From the IMG/VR virus record IMGVR_UViG_3300030106_006344, positions 1 through 29,708 of that record: 29,708 bases of DNA. The stretch is one strand, 5' to 3'. The stretch is from a virus. Under the pieces are notes generated by a model, which searched no databases, was not told where the DNA came from, and was given only the letters and a program-made list of their open reading frames with translations. The position numbers and the translations under genes were made by a program. Positions 1-6,844 of this stretch are shown piece by piece (position 1 is the stretch's first letter; the number at the start of each line of letters is the position of its first letter).

Positions 1-1
1 C

Positions 2-241
2 AGACCTACAAAGTCTGGAGCTGGTATGACACGAGCCGGTGTCAAAGCATACCGAAGATTAAATCCCGGCTCTAAATTAAAAACAGCCGTGACTGGTAAA
101 GTGAAGCCAGGATCAAAAGCTGCAAAACGTAGAAAATCGTACTGCGCACGTTCACTAGGTCAGCTCAAAAGAGCATCAGCCAAAACACGTAATGATCCTA
201 ATTCAAGAATAAGACAGGCACGGAGAAGATGGAAGTGTTAA
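2..241 (+). CDS. Small basic phage protein, 5' end cut by window
   Basis: The reading frame is open to the window edge. The codons before the ATG at 26 read RPTKSGAG and run smoothly into MTRAGVKAYRR, so the true start probably lies upstream and the ATG at 26 is internal. The visible part (79 codons) is rich in Lys and Arg and carries a GSKAAKRRKSYCARS segment, and it ends in RRRWKC. Small basic proteins with this 'AAKRRKS-CAR ... RRWKC' pattern recur beside terminase and head genes of marine phages (recalled, not searched). The charge suggests nucleic-acid contact, perhaps in packaging, but no function is established. The stop codon is followed directly by the next ATG. Confidence 0.8.
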   Translation, partial: RPTKSGAGMTRAGVKAYRRLNPGSKLKTAVTGKVKPGSKAAKRRKSYCARSLGQLKRASAKTRNDPNSRIRQARRRWKC

Positions 242-523
242 ATGTCAGATCCAAAAAAAGGAACGGGTAAAAAACCAAAAGGTTCAGGCAGGAGGCTTTA
301 CACGGATGAGAATCCTAAAGATACTGTTGGTATTAAGTTTGCGACTCCTACTGATGCTCGTAAAACTGTTGCAAAAGTTAAAAAGATATCTAAACCGTTT
401 GCAAGGAAAATACAAATCTTAACTGTTGGTGAACAGCGTGCTAAAGTTATGGGTAAATCAAAAGTCGCTGCTATATTTAAAAAAGGGAAAGAATCTATTA
501 GAAAGGGTAGAAAAAATGGATGA
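242..523 (+). CDS. Small basic hypothetical phage protein (93 aa)
   Basis: This gene begins on the base after the previous stop codon, as in a tight phage operon. The product is strongly basic. Its N-terminus, GTGKKPKGSGRRLYTDENPKD, is a pattern I associate with small proteins near the terminase and head genes of marine phages. The middle (about residues 30-55) looks helical and the C-terminus is a Lys/Arg tail. No catalytic motif is visible. It may bind DNA or RNA, but that rests only on charge. The end overlaps the start of the next gene by 8 bases. Confidence 0.8.
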   Translation: MSDPKKGTGKKPKGSGRRLYTDENPKDTVGIKFATPTDARKTVAKVKKISKPFARKIQILTVGEQRAKVMGKSKVAAIFKKGKESIRKGRKNG

Positions 524-746
524 ACTAACAATAATCACAAGACTGCAAAAAGATCTTAAAGAATCCTATCAACAGATTGGTGATGCTATGATTGCAGGTA
601 GTATTGACAATATGGAGAAATACAAATATATGATGGGACAGGCACATGCCTATTTAAAAATATCACAGGATATCTCTAACCTGCTAAATAAGAAGGAGCA
701 ACAAGATGCAAAAGGAACAGTCATCAAACTCAACACCAAAGACTAA
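516..746 (+). CDS. Small helical hypothetical protein (76 aa)
   Basis: An in-frame ATG occurs as early as 426, but that stretch lies inside the upstream gene. The ATG at 516, preceded by an AGGG at about 505, gives a compact protein beginning MDELTIITRLQKDL and is the preferred start. The product looks entirely helical (MDELTIITRLQKDLKESYQQ, then MEKYKYMMGQAHAYLKIS) with no Cys and no catalytic pattern. It overlaps its upstream neighbour by 8 bases and the co-chaperonin gene by 41 bases. Its function is unknown; the position suggests a role in head assembly or packaging. Confidence 0.75.
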   Translation: MDELTIITRLQKDLKESYQQIGDAMIAGSIDNMEKYKYMMGQAHAYLKISQDISNLLNKKEQQDAKGTVIKLNTKD

Positions 747-1167
747 ATCTGCGTTGTTGGATAAATACGAGAAACAAAACGAAGAAGCACATCAAAAAGA
801 AGTAGATGGCTACGAACGTTTAAAGAAAAAAGAATCAGATAAATTACCACAACCAACTGGGTGGAGGATGTTAGTCCTTCCATTTAAAATGCCTGAAAGA
901 ACCAAAGGCGGTTTATATTTAGGACAAGAGACTATAGAGAGACAACAAGTAGCTTCTACTTGTGGTCTTGTTTTAGCACAAGGTCCACATTGTTATGATA
1001 AGGAAAAATTTCCTGAAGGACCATGGTGCAAAAAAGGAGATTGGGTTATCTTTGCAAGATATGCAGGTAGCCGAATACAAATCGATGGCGGGGAAGTAAG
1101 ATTGCTAAACGACGATGAGGTATTAGCAACCATCGAAAAACCCGAAGACATACTTCATCAATATTAA
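706..1167 (+). CDS. Phage GroES-like co-chaperonin (Cpn10)
   Basis: Residues about 50-147 follow the Cpn10 layout: a beta start (TGWRMLVLPF), a mobile-loop-like segment with the GG turn (PERTKGGLYLG, 63-73), then GLVLAQGP, KKGDWVIFARYAG and a closing VLATIE. Host GroES is about 95 aa; this protein has an extra charged N-terminal segment of about 48 residues. In the known family (T4 gp31 is the classic case) such proteins replace or modify host GroES so that the GroEL cage can fold the phage capsid protein. Its place just before the scaffold and capsid genes fits that role. A strong AAGGAG ribosome binding site lies about 11 bases before the ATG. Confidence 0.85.
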   Translation: MQKEQSSNSTPKTKSALLDKYEKQNEEAHQKEVDGYERLKKKESDKLPQPTGWRMLVLPFKMPERTKGGLYLGQETIERQQVASTCGLVLAQGPHCYDKEKFPEGPWCKKGDWVIFARYAGSRIQIDGGEVRLLNDDEVLATIEKPEDILHQY

Positions 1168-1184
1168 CATAGAAGGAGTAAACT

Positions 1185-2186
1185 ATGCCAGACACTGAAG
1201 AAGTGAAGAAAACAGTTGACCTAGATACTTCAGGTCCTGCAATGGATGTAGACATTCCAGAAAAACTGGATGAAAATGAAATTGTAGAAAAGGAAACTGT
1301 TAAAGAAGAACCAACTGTTAGACCGGTGGAAGATGAAAAAATTCCAGAGGATAAAACATTTGAGAATGAAAGAGAAACTAAGTTAGACGAAAAGAAAGAC
1401 GATACAGAATTGAAAGACTACTCTGATAGTGTACAGAGAAGAATTGCAAAGTTAACTAAGAAATGGAGAGAAGCAGAACGTCAAAAAGACGAAGCTGTTT
1501 CTTATGCTCAAAACGTTTTAAAAAAACAAAAAGATGCAGAGAGCAAACTTTCTAAATTACAACCTGACTTTGTAGCTGTAACTGAAGAGAGTATTAATTC
1601 AGGCGTAGCCGCAGCACAAGCTAAACTAGCAGCAGCGAGAGAAGCAAATGATCTCAAAGCTGAATCAGAAGCTTTAGCGTCTATATCTGAGTTTGGATAT
1701 AAAAGAGCTAAACTTGAGGAAACTAAACTTGCTCAAGCACAGTTCGAAAAACAACAAAAGGAAAGACCAGCTCCTGAAATTAACTTACAAAGAAATCAAG
1801 TAGCACAAGGAACACCAGATCCTAAAGCAAGCGCGTGGGCAGATAAAAACACGTGGTTTGGACAGGATACTGCTATGACTTACACTGCTTTTGATCTTCA
1901 TAAGAAGTTAACAGAAGTAGAGGGTTTTGACCCTTCAAGTGACGAGTATTATTCTGAAATAGATAAAAGAATAAGACTTGAATTCCCCCACAAATTTGCT
2001 AATAATGTAGATAAGGGAGAAACAATTCGACCGGCTCCGGTACAAACAGTAGCTTCAGCGAAGCGAAGTACCAAATCAGGTCGCAAAACTGTGAGGCTCA
2101 CACCATCACAGGTCGCAATCGCTAAAAAATTAGGTGTGCCACTTGAAGAATATGCGAAACAATTAAACATCACGAAGGAGGCATAA
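1185..2186 (+). CDS. Head scaffolding protein
   Basis: The first 80 residues are very acidic. Residues about 80-175 are a charged helical or coiled-coil stretch (VQRRIAKLTKKWREAERQKD, then Ala/Glu/Lys-rich helices). The C-terminal 40 residues turn basic and end in a short conserved-looking helix, LTPSQVAIAKKLGVPLEEYA. Low complexity, an acidic-to-basic polarity and a position two genes before the capsid protein are the usual marks of phage scaffolding proteins, which guide capsid assembly and then leave. The basic C-terminal helix would be the expected capsid-contact end (inference by analogy with P22 and phi29 scaffolds). An AAGGAG ribosome binding site precedes the start. Confidence 0.8.
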   Translation: MPDTEEVKKTVDLDTSGPAMDVDIPEKLDENEIVEKETVKEEPTVRPVEDEKIPEDKTFENERETKLDEKKDDTELKDYSDSVQRRIAKLTKKWREAERQKDEAVSYAQNVLKKQKDAESKLSKLQPDFVAVTEESINSGVAAAQAKLAAAREANDLKAESEALASISEFGYKRAKLEETKLAQAQFEKQQKERPAPEINLQRNQVAQGTPDPKASAWADKNTWFGQDTAMTYTAFDLHKKLTEVEGFDPSSDEYYSEIDKRIRLEFPHKFANNVDKGETIRPAPVQTVASAKRSTKSGRKTVRLTPSQVAIAKKLGVPLEEYAKQLNITKEA

Positions 2187-2190
2187 GCAT

Positions 2191-2655
2191 ATGAGCGAAG
2201 ATAATAAAAGAGCATCCCGTGCGAGTCAGACTAGAGAAAAAGTTTCTCAGAAGAAAAAAGTTTGGACTCCCCCGTCATCATTAGATGCACCCCCTGCGCC
2301 AACAGGTTTTAGACATAGATGGCTAAGAGCAGAATCTTTAGGATTCCAGGATACGAAAAATATCCAAGGAAGAATAAGATCAGGATACGAATTAGTGAGA
2401 GCTGATGAATATCCAGATTCTGAATATCCAGTTGTCGAAGATGGTAAGTACAAGGGGATGATCGGTGTAGGCGGCCTAGTGCTGGCTAGGGTACCGGAAG
2501 AGATTGCGCAGCAACGAAATGAATACTATGCGAAACAACATAGTGACAAAGTTGAAGCAATGGATAACGATCTTTTGAAGGAACAGCACCCAAGCATGCC
2601 AATCGATATCGATAGGCAATCGCGTGTGACTTTTGGTGGCTCAAAGAAATCCTAA
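2191..2655 (+). CDS. Hypothetical head-module protein (154 aa)
   Basis: This gene starts 4 bases after the scaffold stop with a strong AAGGAGG site that lies inside the end of the scaffold gene. The N-terminus is basic and disordered (about 1-40, with PPSSLDAPPAPTGF). A folded centre follows, with HRWLRAE, GYELVRADEYPD and a VGGLVLARVPEE segment, and the C-terminus is a charged helix. Small proteins of this kind sit between scaffold and capsid in many marine podovirus contigs, but I know no assigned function. A role as a minor head or assembly protein is inferred from position only. Confidence 0.75.
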   Translation: MSEDNKRASRASQTREKVSQKKKVWTPPSSLDAPPAPTGFRHRWLRAESLGFQDTKNIQGRIRSGYELVRADEYPDSEYPVVEDGKYKGMIGVGGLVLARVPEEIAQQRNEYYAKQHSDKVEAMDNDLLKEQHPSMPIDIDRQSRVTFGGSKKS

Positions 2656-2669
2656 TTAAGAATTCTTAA
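2656..2669. repeat. 14-bp perfect AT-rich palindrome
   Basis: TTAAGAATTCTTAA is perfectly self-complementary and starts at the base after the stop codon of the upstream gene. As RNA it would make only a weak stem with almost no loop, and no T-run follows, so it is not a convincing terminator. It could be a protein-binding site or chance in AT-rich DNA. Confidence 0.5.
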
Positions 2670-2711
2670 CCACTAGAGGATAAACTAAAATGTTCATAAG
2701 GAGGACATAAC

Positions 2712-3284
2712 ATGGCAAACAAAGACGCAGCGTTCGGTCTAAGACCGATCGGAAAAGTCGGACAAAATGATGCCAATCAAGGTTTATCCGAGTACAGTGT
2801 ATCTGCTAGTTCAGCAGCTATATATTTCCAAGACCCTGTGAGAGCAGCGTCTCAAGGAACTATAAGAGTTGCAGCAGCTGGTGAAACATTGATCGGTTCT
2901 TTGAACGGAATATTTTTTACCGACGCAAACACAAGTAAGCCTACGTTTGCAAACAATCTGAAAGCTTCTAACACAGCTACAGATATTGTTGCTTTCGTAG
3001 CAGATGACCCGTATGAAAGATTCGAAATTCAATCGGACAACACACTTGCCTCAGCGCAAACTGATGTGTTCATGAATTACGACATCTTGTACACAGCAGG
3101 TGATTCAGCTAACTACGTTTCAAAAGTAGAATTAGATGACTCAACTGTAAGTACAACTTCAGGTCAGCTAAAAGTAATGGGAGTATCGACTAACATTGAC
3201 AATAACGATTTAACAACTTCAAACGTTAACTTCGTTGTTACAATTAACGAGCACTTCTACAAAGCCGCGGTAGCGGGAATCTAA
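2712..3284 (+). CDS. Probable capsid decoration / minor head protein
   Basis: The 190-residue product begins MANKDAAFGLRPIGKV, an opening common among small phage head proteins encoded beside the capsid gene. It is rich in beta-type sequence, Ser, Thr, Ala and Asp, has no Cys and has no catalytic pattern. A strong AAGGAGG site precedes the ATG. Its stop lies 15 bases before the major capsid start, so the two would be translated from one message. A decoration or stabilising protein on the capsid surface is the best reading, based on neighbourhood and general character rather than a specific motif. Confidence 0.65.
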   Translation: MANKDAAFGLRPIGKVGQNDANQGLSEYSVSASSAAIYFQDPVRAASQGTIRVAAAGETLIGSLNGIFFTDANTSKPTFANNLKASNTATDIVAFVADDPYERFEIQSDNTLASAQTDVFMNYDILYTAGDSANYVSKVELDDSTVSTTSGQLKVMGVSTNIDNNDLTTSNVNFVVTINEHFYKAAVAGI

Positions 3285-3299
3285 TAAGGAGATAACAAC

Positions 3300-4208
3300 A
3301 TGGCAATATCACGAGGACAATTAGTCAAGGAACTCGAGCCGGGTTTGAATGCCTTATTCGGTTTAGAGTATAAACGTTATGAGAATCAGCATGCTGAGAT
3401 ATATGTAACAGAAACTTCAGACAGAGCGTTTGAAGAGGAAGTTATGTTATCAGGTTTTGCAAATGCAGCAGTTAAACCAGAAGGATCTGCAGTAACTTTT
3501 GACACAGCTCAAGAGACTTACACAGCTAGATACACTATGGAAACAGTTGCGCTTGCATTCGCGATCACTGAAGAAGCGATCGAGGATAACTTGTATGACA
3601 GACTTGCTTCTAGATATACAAAAGCATTAGCTAGATCTATGGCGAACACAAAACAAGTTAAAGCAGTTGATCCATTGATCAATGGTTTCTCTGGAGGTAG
3701 CTTTACTTCTGGAGATGGTAGTAACTTATTCGTTACAAACCACCCAACGATCGCTGGAACAGTGTCTAACACTTTAGCAACTCAAGCAGACTTAAACGAA
3801 ACTTCATTAGAAGATTCGCTAGTACAAATAGCGAAGATGACTGATGAAAGAGGTTTAAAAATTGCAGCAAGAGGAGTGAAAATGATCGTTCCTTCTGAGC
3901 TACAATTTACTGCAGAGAGATTGATGAAGTCTCAAGGTAGAACTTCAACAGCTGACAACGATATCAACGCAATCGTTTCTATGGGAATGGTTCCTCAAGG
4001 TTACAGAGTGAACAATTTCTTAACTGACACTGATGCGTTCTTCTTAATTACTGACGTACCAAATGGTATGAAGTATTTCGAAAGATCGCCTATCAGAACA
4101 GCAATGGAAGGTGATTTCGATACTGGTAACGTAAGATACAAAGCTAGAGAAAGATACAGATTTGGTGTATCTGACTACAGAGGTATCTTCGGAGTATCTG
4201 GAGCGTAA
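3300..4208 (+). CDS. Major capsid protein
   Basis: The 302-residue product has the size and flow of a HK97-fold capsid protein: an N-terminal helix (AISRGQLVKELEPGLNALFG), a long charged segment, an ITEEAIEDN helix, an ALARSMANTKQVKAVDPLIN spine-like helix, and later KIAARGVKMIVPSELQFTAE and YFERSPIRTAME segments, which are frequent in capsid proteins of marine podoviruses. It follows the scaffold and the probable decoration gene. An AAGGAG site lies before the ATG and a terminator-like hairpin follows the stop, as expected for the most abundant virion protein. The fold assignment is by pattern recognition and would be decided by structure prediction. Confidence 0.85.
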   Translation: MAISRGQLVKELEPGLNALFGLEYKRYENQHAEIYVTETSDRAFEEEVMLSGFANAAVKPEGSAVTFDTAQETYTARYTMETVALAFAITEEAIEDNLYDRLASRYTKALARSMANTKQVKAVDPLINGFSGGSFTSGDGSNLFVTNHPTIAGTVSNTLATQADLNETSLEDSLVQIAKMTDERGLKIAARGVKMIVPSELQFTAERLMKSQGRTSTADNDINAIVSMGMVPQGYRVNNFLTDTDAFFLITDVPNGMKYFERSPIRTAMEGDFDTGNVRYKARERYRFGVSDYRGIFGVSGA

Positions 4209-4220
4209 TCGTAAAAAATT

Positions 4221-4250
4221 TGAGGCGGGACATAGTTCCGCCTCATTTCA
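4221..4250 (+). terminator. Terminator-like hairpin after capsid gene
   Basis: The sequence TGAGGCGGGAC-ATA-GTTCCGCCTCA (4221-4245) forms an 11-bp stem with one G-U pair and a three-base loop, starting 12 bases past the capsid stop. The 3' T-run is short (ATTTCAAT) and an A-run precedes the stem, so termination may be partial or the hairpin may protect the 3' end of the message. Confidence 0.6.
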
Positions 4251-4266
4251 ATAATAGAAAGCAAAA

Positions 4267-4533
4267 ATGAAACAAATTCTAGTAAATATCTGGGCTTATG
4301 ACCATCATGGTAGATTTACTATTATGTCAGAAGATAACCCAGCCTCACTAGAACAAGCTATACTTGACAAACTAGGAGAAAACAGTATAGTTTGGGAAAA
4401 GACGGGAATGTATGGCCGTCTTAATAGAATAACCTATGAGGAGGTTATGGATGGAGCAAATGCAAACACATCTGAACGACCTTTACACAAAGAAGAAGGG
4501 TCTGGATCTAGAATGGGAGCAGGAGCATCTTAA
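4267..4533 (+). CDS. Small hypothetical protein (88 aa)
   Basis: This is the first gene after the capsid hairpin. The N-terminal two thirds (MKQILVNIWAYDHHGRF, then a helix around PASLEQAILDKLGE) look like a compact alpha/beta fold. The last 25 residues overlap the next gene in another frame and are Gly/Ser-rich, probably unstructured. The ribosome binding site is weak (AGAAAG). I recognise no family. It may be a minor head or connector-associated protein, inferred only from position. Confidence 0.65.
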   Translation: MKQILVNIWAYDHHGRFTIMSEDNPASLEQAILDKLGENSIVWEKTGMYGRLNRITYEEVMDGANANTSERPLHKEEGSGSRMGAGAS

Positions 4534-4678
4534 AGAGGGTAGATATACTCTCAATATGGTTAAGATTGACCGAAGAGTCAGAGAAGTAATTAGCCATATA
4601 AAATTAGCAGAAGCTAAAAAAGAGCATCTAGCTAATAAGATCGAAGAAGCTGCACCCCAAGTTTCAGTAGCTACTTAA
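4451..4678 (+). CDS. Small helical charged protein (75 aa)
   Basis: An in-frame ATG also exists at 4436, but it overlaps a GAGGAGG motif (4438-4444) that would serve as the ribosome binding site for the ATG at 4451 with 6-base spacing, so 4451 is the chosen start. The protein is a continuous charged helix or coiled coil (MEQMQTHLNDLYTKKKGLDL, later HIKLAEAKKEHLANKIEEAA). It overlaps the previous gene by 83 bases. The function is unknown. A 161-base non-coding gap follows, holding a promoter and a structured leader. Confidence 0.7.
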   Translation: MEQMQTHLNDLYTKKKGLDLEWEQEHLKEGRYTLNMVKIDRRVREVISHIKLAEAKKEHLANKIEEAAPQVSVAT

Positions 4679-4726
4679 TAAAAAAGCTACATCGTTGAAT
4701 AAATCGCATTCACATTACAGGCTCTC

Positions 4727-4755
4727 TTGCACTCTATTAAAATCTAGTATATAAA
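4727..4755 (+). promoter_or_regulatory. Sigma70-type promoter
   Basis: TTGCAC (4727-4732), a 17-base spacer and TATAAA (4750-4755) match the bacterial -35/-10 layout in the largest non-coding gap of the window. Transcription would begin near 4762, exactly where the structured leader begins. No start site has been measured; this is from sequence alone. Confidence 0.55.
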
Positions 4756-4761
4756 TTAATC

Positions 4762-4819
4762 ACTATACAAATAAGTTCATGTAGACGAGTATAGTCGACG
4801 GCCTAAAGACTGCATGGAC
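4762..4819 (+). promoter_or_regulatory. Structured 5' leader with predicted pseudoknot
   Basis: GTTCATGTAG (4775-4784) pairs with CTGCATGGAC (4810-4819) over 10 bp including two G-U pairs. The enclosed 25 bases contain GTATAGT (4789-4795), which is the exact complement of ACTATAC (4762-4768) just upstream, so a 7-bp pseudoknot can form. A CGA/TCG mini-hairpin (4786-4788 with 4795-4797) is an alternative. The structure ends 7 bases before an AGGAGG site (4826-4831) serving the ATG at 4840. The bases ACTAT at 4837-4841, overlapping that start codon, could compete for the same loop. The layout resembles a cis-acting RNA switch or stabiliser; I do not match it to a named Rfam family. Confidence 0.55.
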
Positions 4820-4839
4820 GTAATTAGGAGGATAATACT

Positions 4840-5376
4840 ATGGCAAATACTACATTTGATGGTCCGGTACGATCACGTGCTGGATTCCAATCAATAGGAC
4901 CAGGATCAACTGTTGCGTTAACTGCAGCTACAAATTTAACTGTAGCAGCGCACGCAGGCAGAATTCTTACTATGGACCCTGTTGGAACACCTACAGCGAT
5001 TACTTTACCGTCAATCGTTGGCGGAACTGATTCAGCAACTGCAGGACCAGGAAGAGATCCAAACAACCCAAGCACAATTGGTACAACTTTTGAAATTCTT
5101 TTCATTGATGAATTCACTGGAACAATTTCAACTGATGGAACTGATAAGTTTGTAGGTTCAGTAATGATCGGTGTTAATGATGGAGCGAAAAAAGCTTTCG
5201 TACCTGCAGCAGCAAACGACGTTGTGAACTTAAATGGTGAAGCTGGAGCTGGTAACGCTACTACAGGTGGCTTAATCGGATCTAGAATTAAGTTTACTGC
5301 AACTGCAGAAAACACTTACATGGTTGAAGGTTTACTAATCGGTGATGGCACAATTGCTACGCCTTTTGGTAACTAA
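4840..5376 (+). CDS. Virion-type structural protein (178 aa), own transcription unit
   Basis: The product starts MANTTFDGPVRSRAGFQSIG; the 'FDGPVRS-x-x-GFQ' opening recurs in small structural proteins of marine phages. The rest is Gly-, Thr- and Ala-rich beta-type sequence with no Cys, consistent with a decoration, fibre-like or capsid-surface protein. A dedicated promoter and structured leader lie upstream, the ribosome binding site is a perfect AGGAGG, and a strong hairpin terminator follows 12 bases after the stop. That layout suggests high or separately timed expression. The exact virion location is unknown. Confidence 0.7.
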   Translation: MANTTFDGPVRSRAGFQSIGPGSTVALTAATNLTVAAHAGRILTMDPVGTPTAITLPSIVGGTDSATAGPGRDPNNPSTIGTTFEILFIDEFTGTISTDGTDKFVGSVMIGVNDGAKKAFVPAAANDVVNLNGEAGAGNATTGGLIGSRIKFTATAENTYMVEGLLIGDGTIATPFGN

Positions 5377-5387
5377 TAAATAATTAG

Positions 5388-5416
5388 ATGTGGGCCTTCG
5401 GGCCCACATAAAATTT
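5388..5416 (+). terminator. Terminator with TTCG tetraloop
   Basis: ATGTGGGCC (5388-5396), TTCG, and GGCCCACAT (5401-5409) form a perfect 9-bp GC-rich stem closed by a stable tetraloop. AAAATTTT follows, so the T-run is only four bases. The stem is the most stable hairpin I can see in the window and lies 12 bases past the stop of the 178-aa gene. Confidence 0.75.
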
Positions 5417-5429
5417 TAAGGAGAAAAAT

Positions 5430-5741
5430 ATGGCGACATTTGGATCGGCACAAGATTGCGAAAGCACTTATGTAAATACAGAAACATCTACTGTTCAAAC
5501 AGGTAGAACTAGAGTCTATGGTGTTTACTTAGATAGTGGGTCAGCAGCTGGAGATTTTCATTTAAGAGATGGAAGTTCATCTGGAACACTTAAGTTTAAA
5601 TGTAAAACACCTGCAAGCGCAGAAGGTATTACAATAACTTTTCCTGCACCTATACTTTGTAAAAGTGGAGTCTATGTTAATTTTACTACTGAACACGTTG
5701 TAGCAGCAACTGTCTTTCATAGTGGTGGAAACAATAATTAA
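5430..5741 (+). CDS. Small beta-rich structural protein (103 aa)
   Basis: A clear AAGGAG site precedes the ATG. The product (MATFGSAQDCESTYVNTETS...) is rich in Ser, Thr and Gly with alternating hydrophobic strands (GVYLDSGSAAGDFHLRDGSS, later ITITFPAPILCKSGVYVNF) and four Cys residues. This looks like a small single beta-sandwich domain. Location between head and adaptor genes suggests a virion component such as a decoration or head-fibre protein. I cannot assign a named family. Confidence 0.65.
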   Translation: MATFGSAQDCESTYVNTETSTVQTGRTRVYGVYLDSGSAAGDFHLRDGSSSGTLKFKCKTPASAEGITITFPAPILCKSGVYVNFTTEHVVAATVFHSGGNNN

Positions 5742-5750
5742 GGAGGCTAA

Positions 5751-6473
5751 GTGGCTTTCTCAGGCACAACTACATTCGAGAAAACTTTCTCGATCGATGA
5801 TATTATAACTGAGGCTTTTGAAAGATTAGGCTTCTTTGATTACTCTGGTAATGACTTAAAAACAGCAAGACGTTCTTTAAACATAATGTTTCAAGAATGG
5901 CAAAACAGAGGTACGCACTTTTGGGAAATTGCTGAAAATACTTTTACATTAGTTTCAGGTCAAAACGAATATACAATTTTTAGATCTACAACTGATGGAA
6001 CGTCAAGTCCTACAGCCGTTTATGGTGCTTCAGATATTCTTGAAGCTAGTTACAGAACGACAGCTAATGTTGACACGCCTCTTTCAAAAATAAACAGATC
6101 TCAATATTCTGCGTTTTCAAATAAAACTGCAACCGGACAACCTTCTCAATATTGGGTCCAAAGATTTATAGATAAAGTTACAATGACTTTGTACTTAACA
6201 CCTGGAACAACACAGGCAGGGAACTTTATACATTTTTATTATTTAAAAAGAATTCAAGATGCGGGAGATTATACTAACGAAGCAGATATAGTTAACAGAT
6301 TTGTACCATGTATGTGTGCAGGTTTAGCTTATTATCTGTCTATGAAAAAAGCTCCACAAAGAACACAAGAGTGTAAATTAATTTATGAGGATGAATTAAA
6401 CAGAGCGCTACAAGAAGATGGTTCACCAGCGAGTGTTTACATTTCACCTAAAACTTATTATCCGGAGATATAA
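5751..6473 (+). CDS. Head-tail adaptor / tail tubular protein
   Basis: The start is a GTG preceded by an AGGAGG at the usual spacing; no better ATG exists. The 240-residue protein has the pattern of podovirus adaptor proteins of the P22 gp4 / T7 gp11 type: an N-terminal helical start (FSIDDIITEAFERLGFF), 'DLKTARRSLNIMFQEWQNRG' with the Trp and Asn-Arg-Gly, a beta centre (FTLVSGQNEYTI), and a C-terminal helical part with FVPCMCAGLAYYLSMK followed by a YEDEL helix. Such proteins form the dodecameric ring that joins portal and nozzle. The stop overlaps the next start (TAATG). Confidence 0.8.
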   Translation: MAFSGTTTFEKTFSIDDIITEAFERLGFFDYSGNDLKTARRSLNIMFQEWQNRGTHFWEIAENTFTLVSGQNEYTIFRSTTDGTSSPTAVYGASDILEASYRTTANVDTPLSKINRSQYSAFSNKTATGQPSQYWVQRFIDKVTMTLYLTPGTTQAGNFIHFYYLKRIQDAGDYTNEADIVNRFVPCMCAGLAYYLSMKKAPQRTQECKLIYEDELNRALQEDGSPASVYISPKTYYPEI

Positions 6474-6844
6474 TGGCGAAATTTGCAAAAGGTAAATATG
6501 CATTAGCAATTTCAGATAGGAGTGGTCAAGCATTCCCTTGGAGACAAATGGTTACTGAATGGAATGGTGCGTTTGTCCATACTTCAGAGTACGAACGTAA
6601 ACAACCACAGTTAGAACCAAAACCTTTTGTAGCTGATCCACAAGGTTTAGAGCAAGCAAGACCTCAAAACTTTCCACCAAATCAAATTGGTGGTGGTAAT
6701 ATGGTTGCTAGTTTAGTTTTACCTGGTGACTTTGCATTTCAAACTGTTAGTAATGGCAGCATGGTTCCTGATGATCCGGGAGTGATTAATGGTAGAAGAC
6801 AAGCAATAACAAGATTAGGGAGTGTAACAATTAGTATATCATGA
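6473..6844 (+). CDS. Small structural protein between adaptor genes (123 aa)
   Basis: This gene overlaps both neighbours by a few bases, so translation is probably coupled. The N-terminus (AKGKYALAISDRSGQAFPWR) is followed by an EWNGAFVH segment, a Pro-rich middle (KQPQLEPKPFVADPQ, then NFPPNQIGGG) and a short beta C-terminus. The composition suits a small extended virion protein bridging other subunits. It is conserved in this position in marine podovirus contigs as I recall, with no assigned function. Confidence 0.7.
   Translation: MAKFAKGKYALAISDRSGQAFPWRQMVTEWNGAFVHTSEYERKQPQLEPKPFVADPQGLEQARPQNFPPNQIGGGNMVASLVLPGDFAFQTVSNGSMVPDDPGVINGRRQAITRLGSVTISIS

Noticed and set aside
4762-4819. 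Hammerhead, twister or pistol self-cleaving ribozyme, or glutamine riboswitch, as identity of the leader RNA
   Set aside because: The conserved core sequences I remember for these classes (such as CUGAUGA with GAAA for hammerhead) are not present, so the element is left unnamed.
4824-5315. Antisense open frame opposite the 178-aa virion gene
   Set aside because: The + strand frame has a promoter, AGGAGG and terminator, while the antisense frame has a Val/Pro/Ala-rich composition typical of a shadow.
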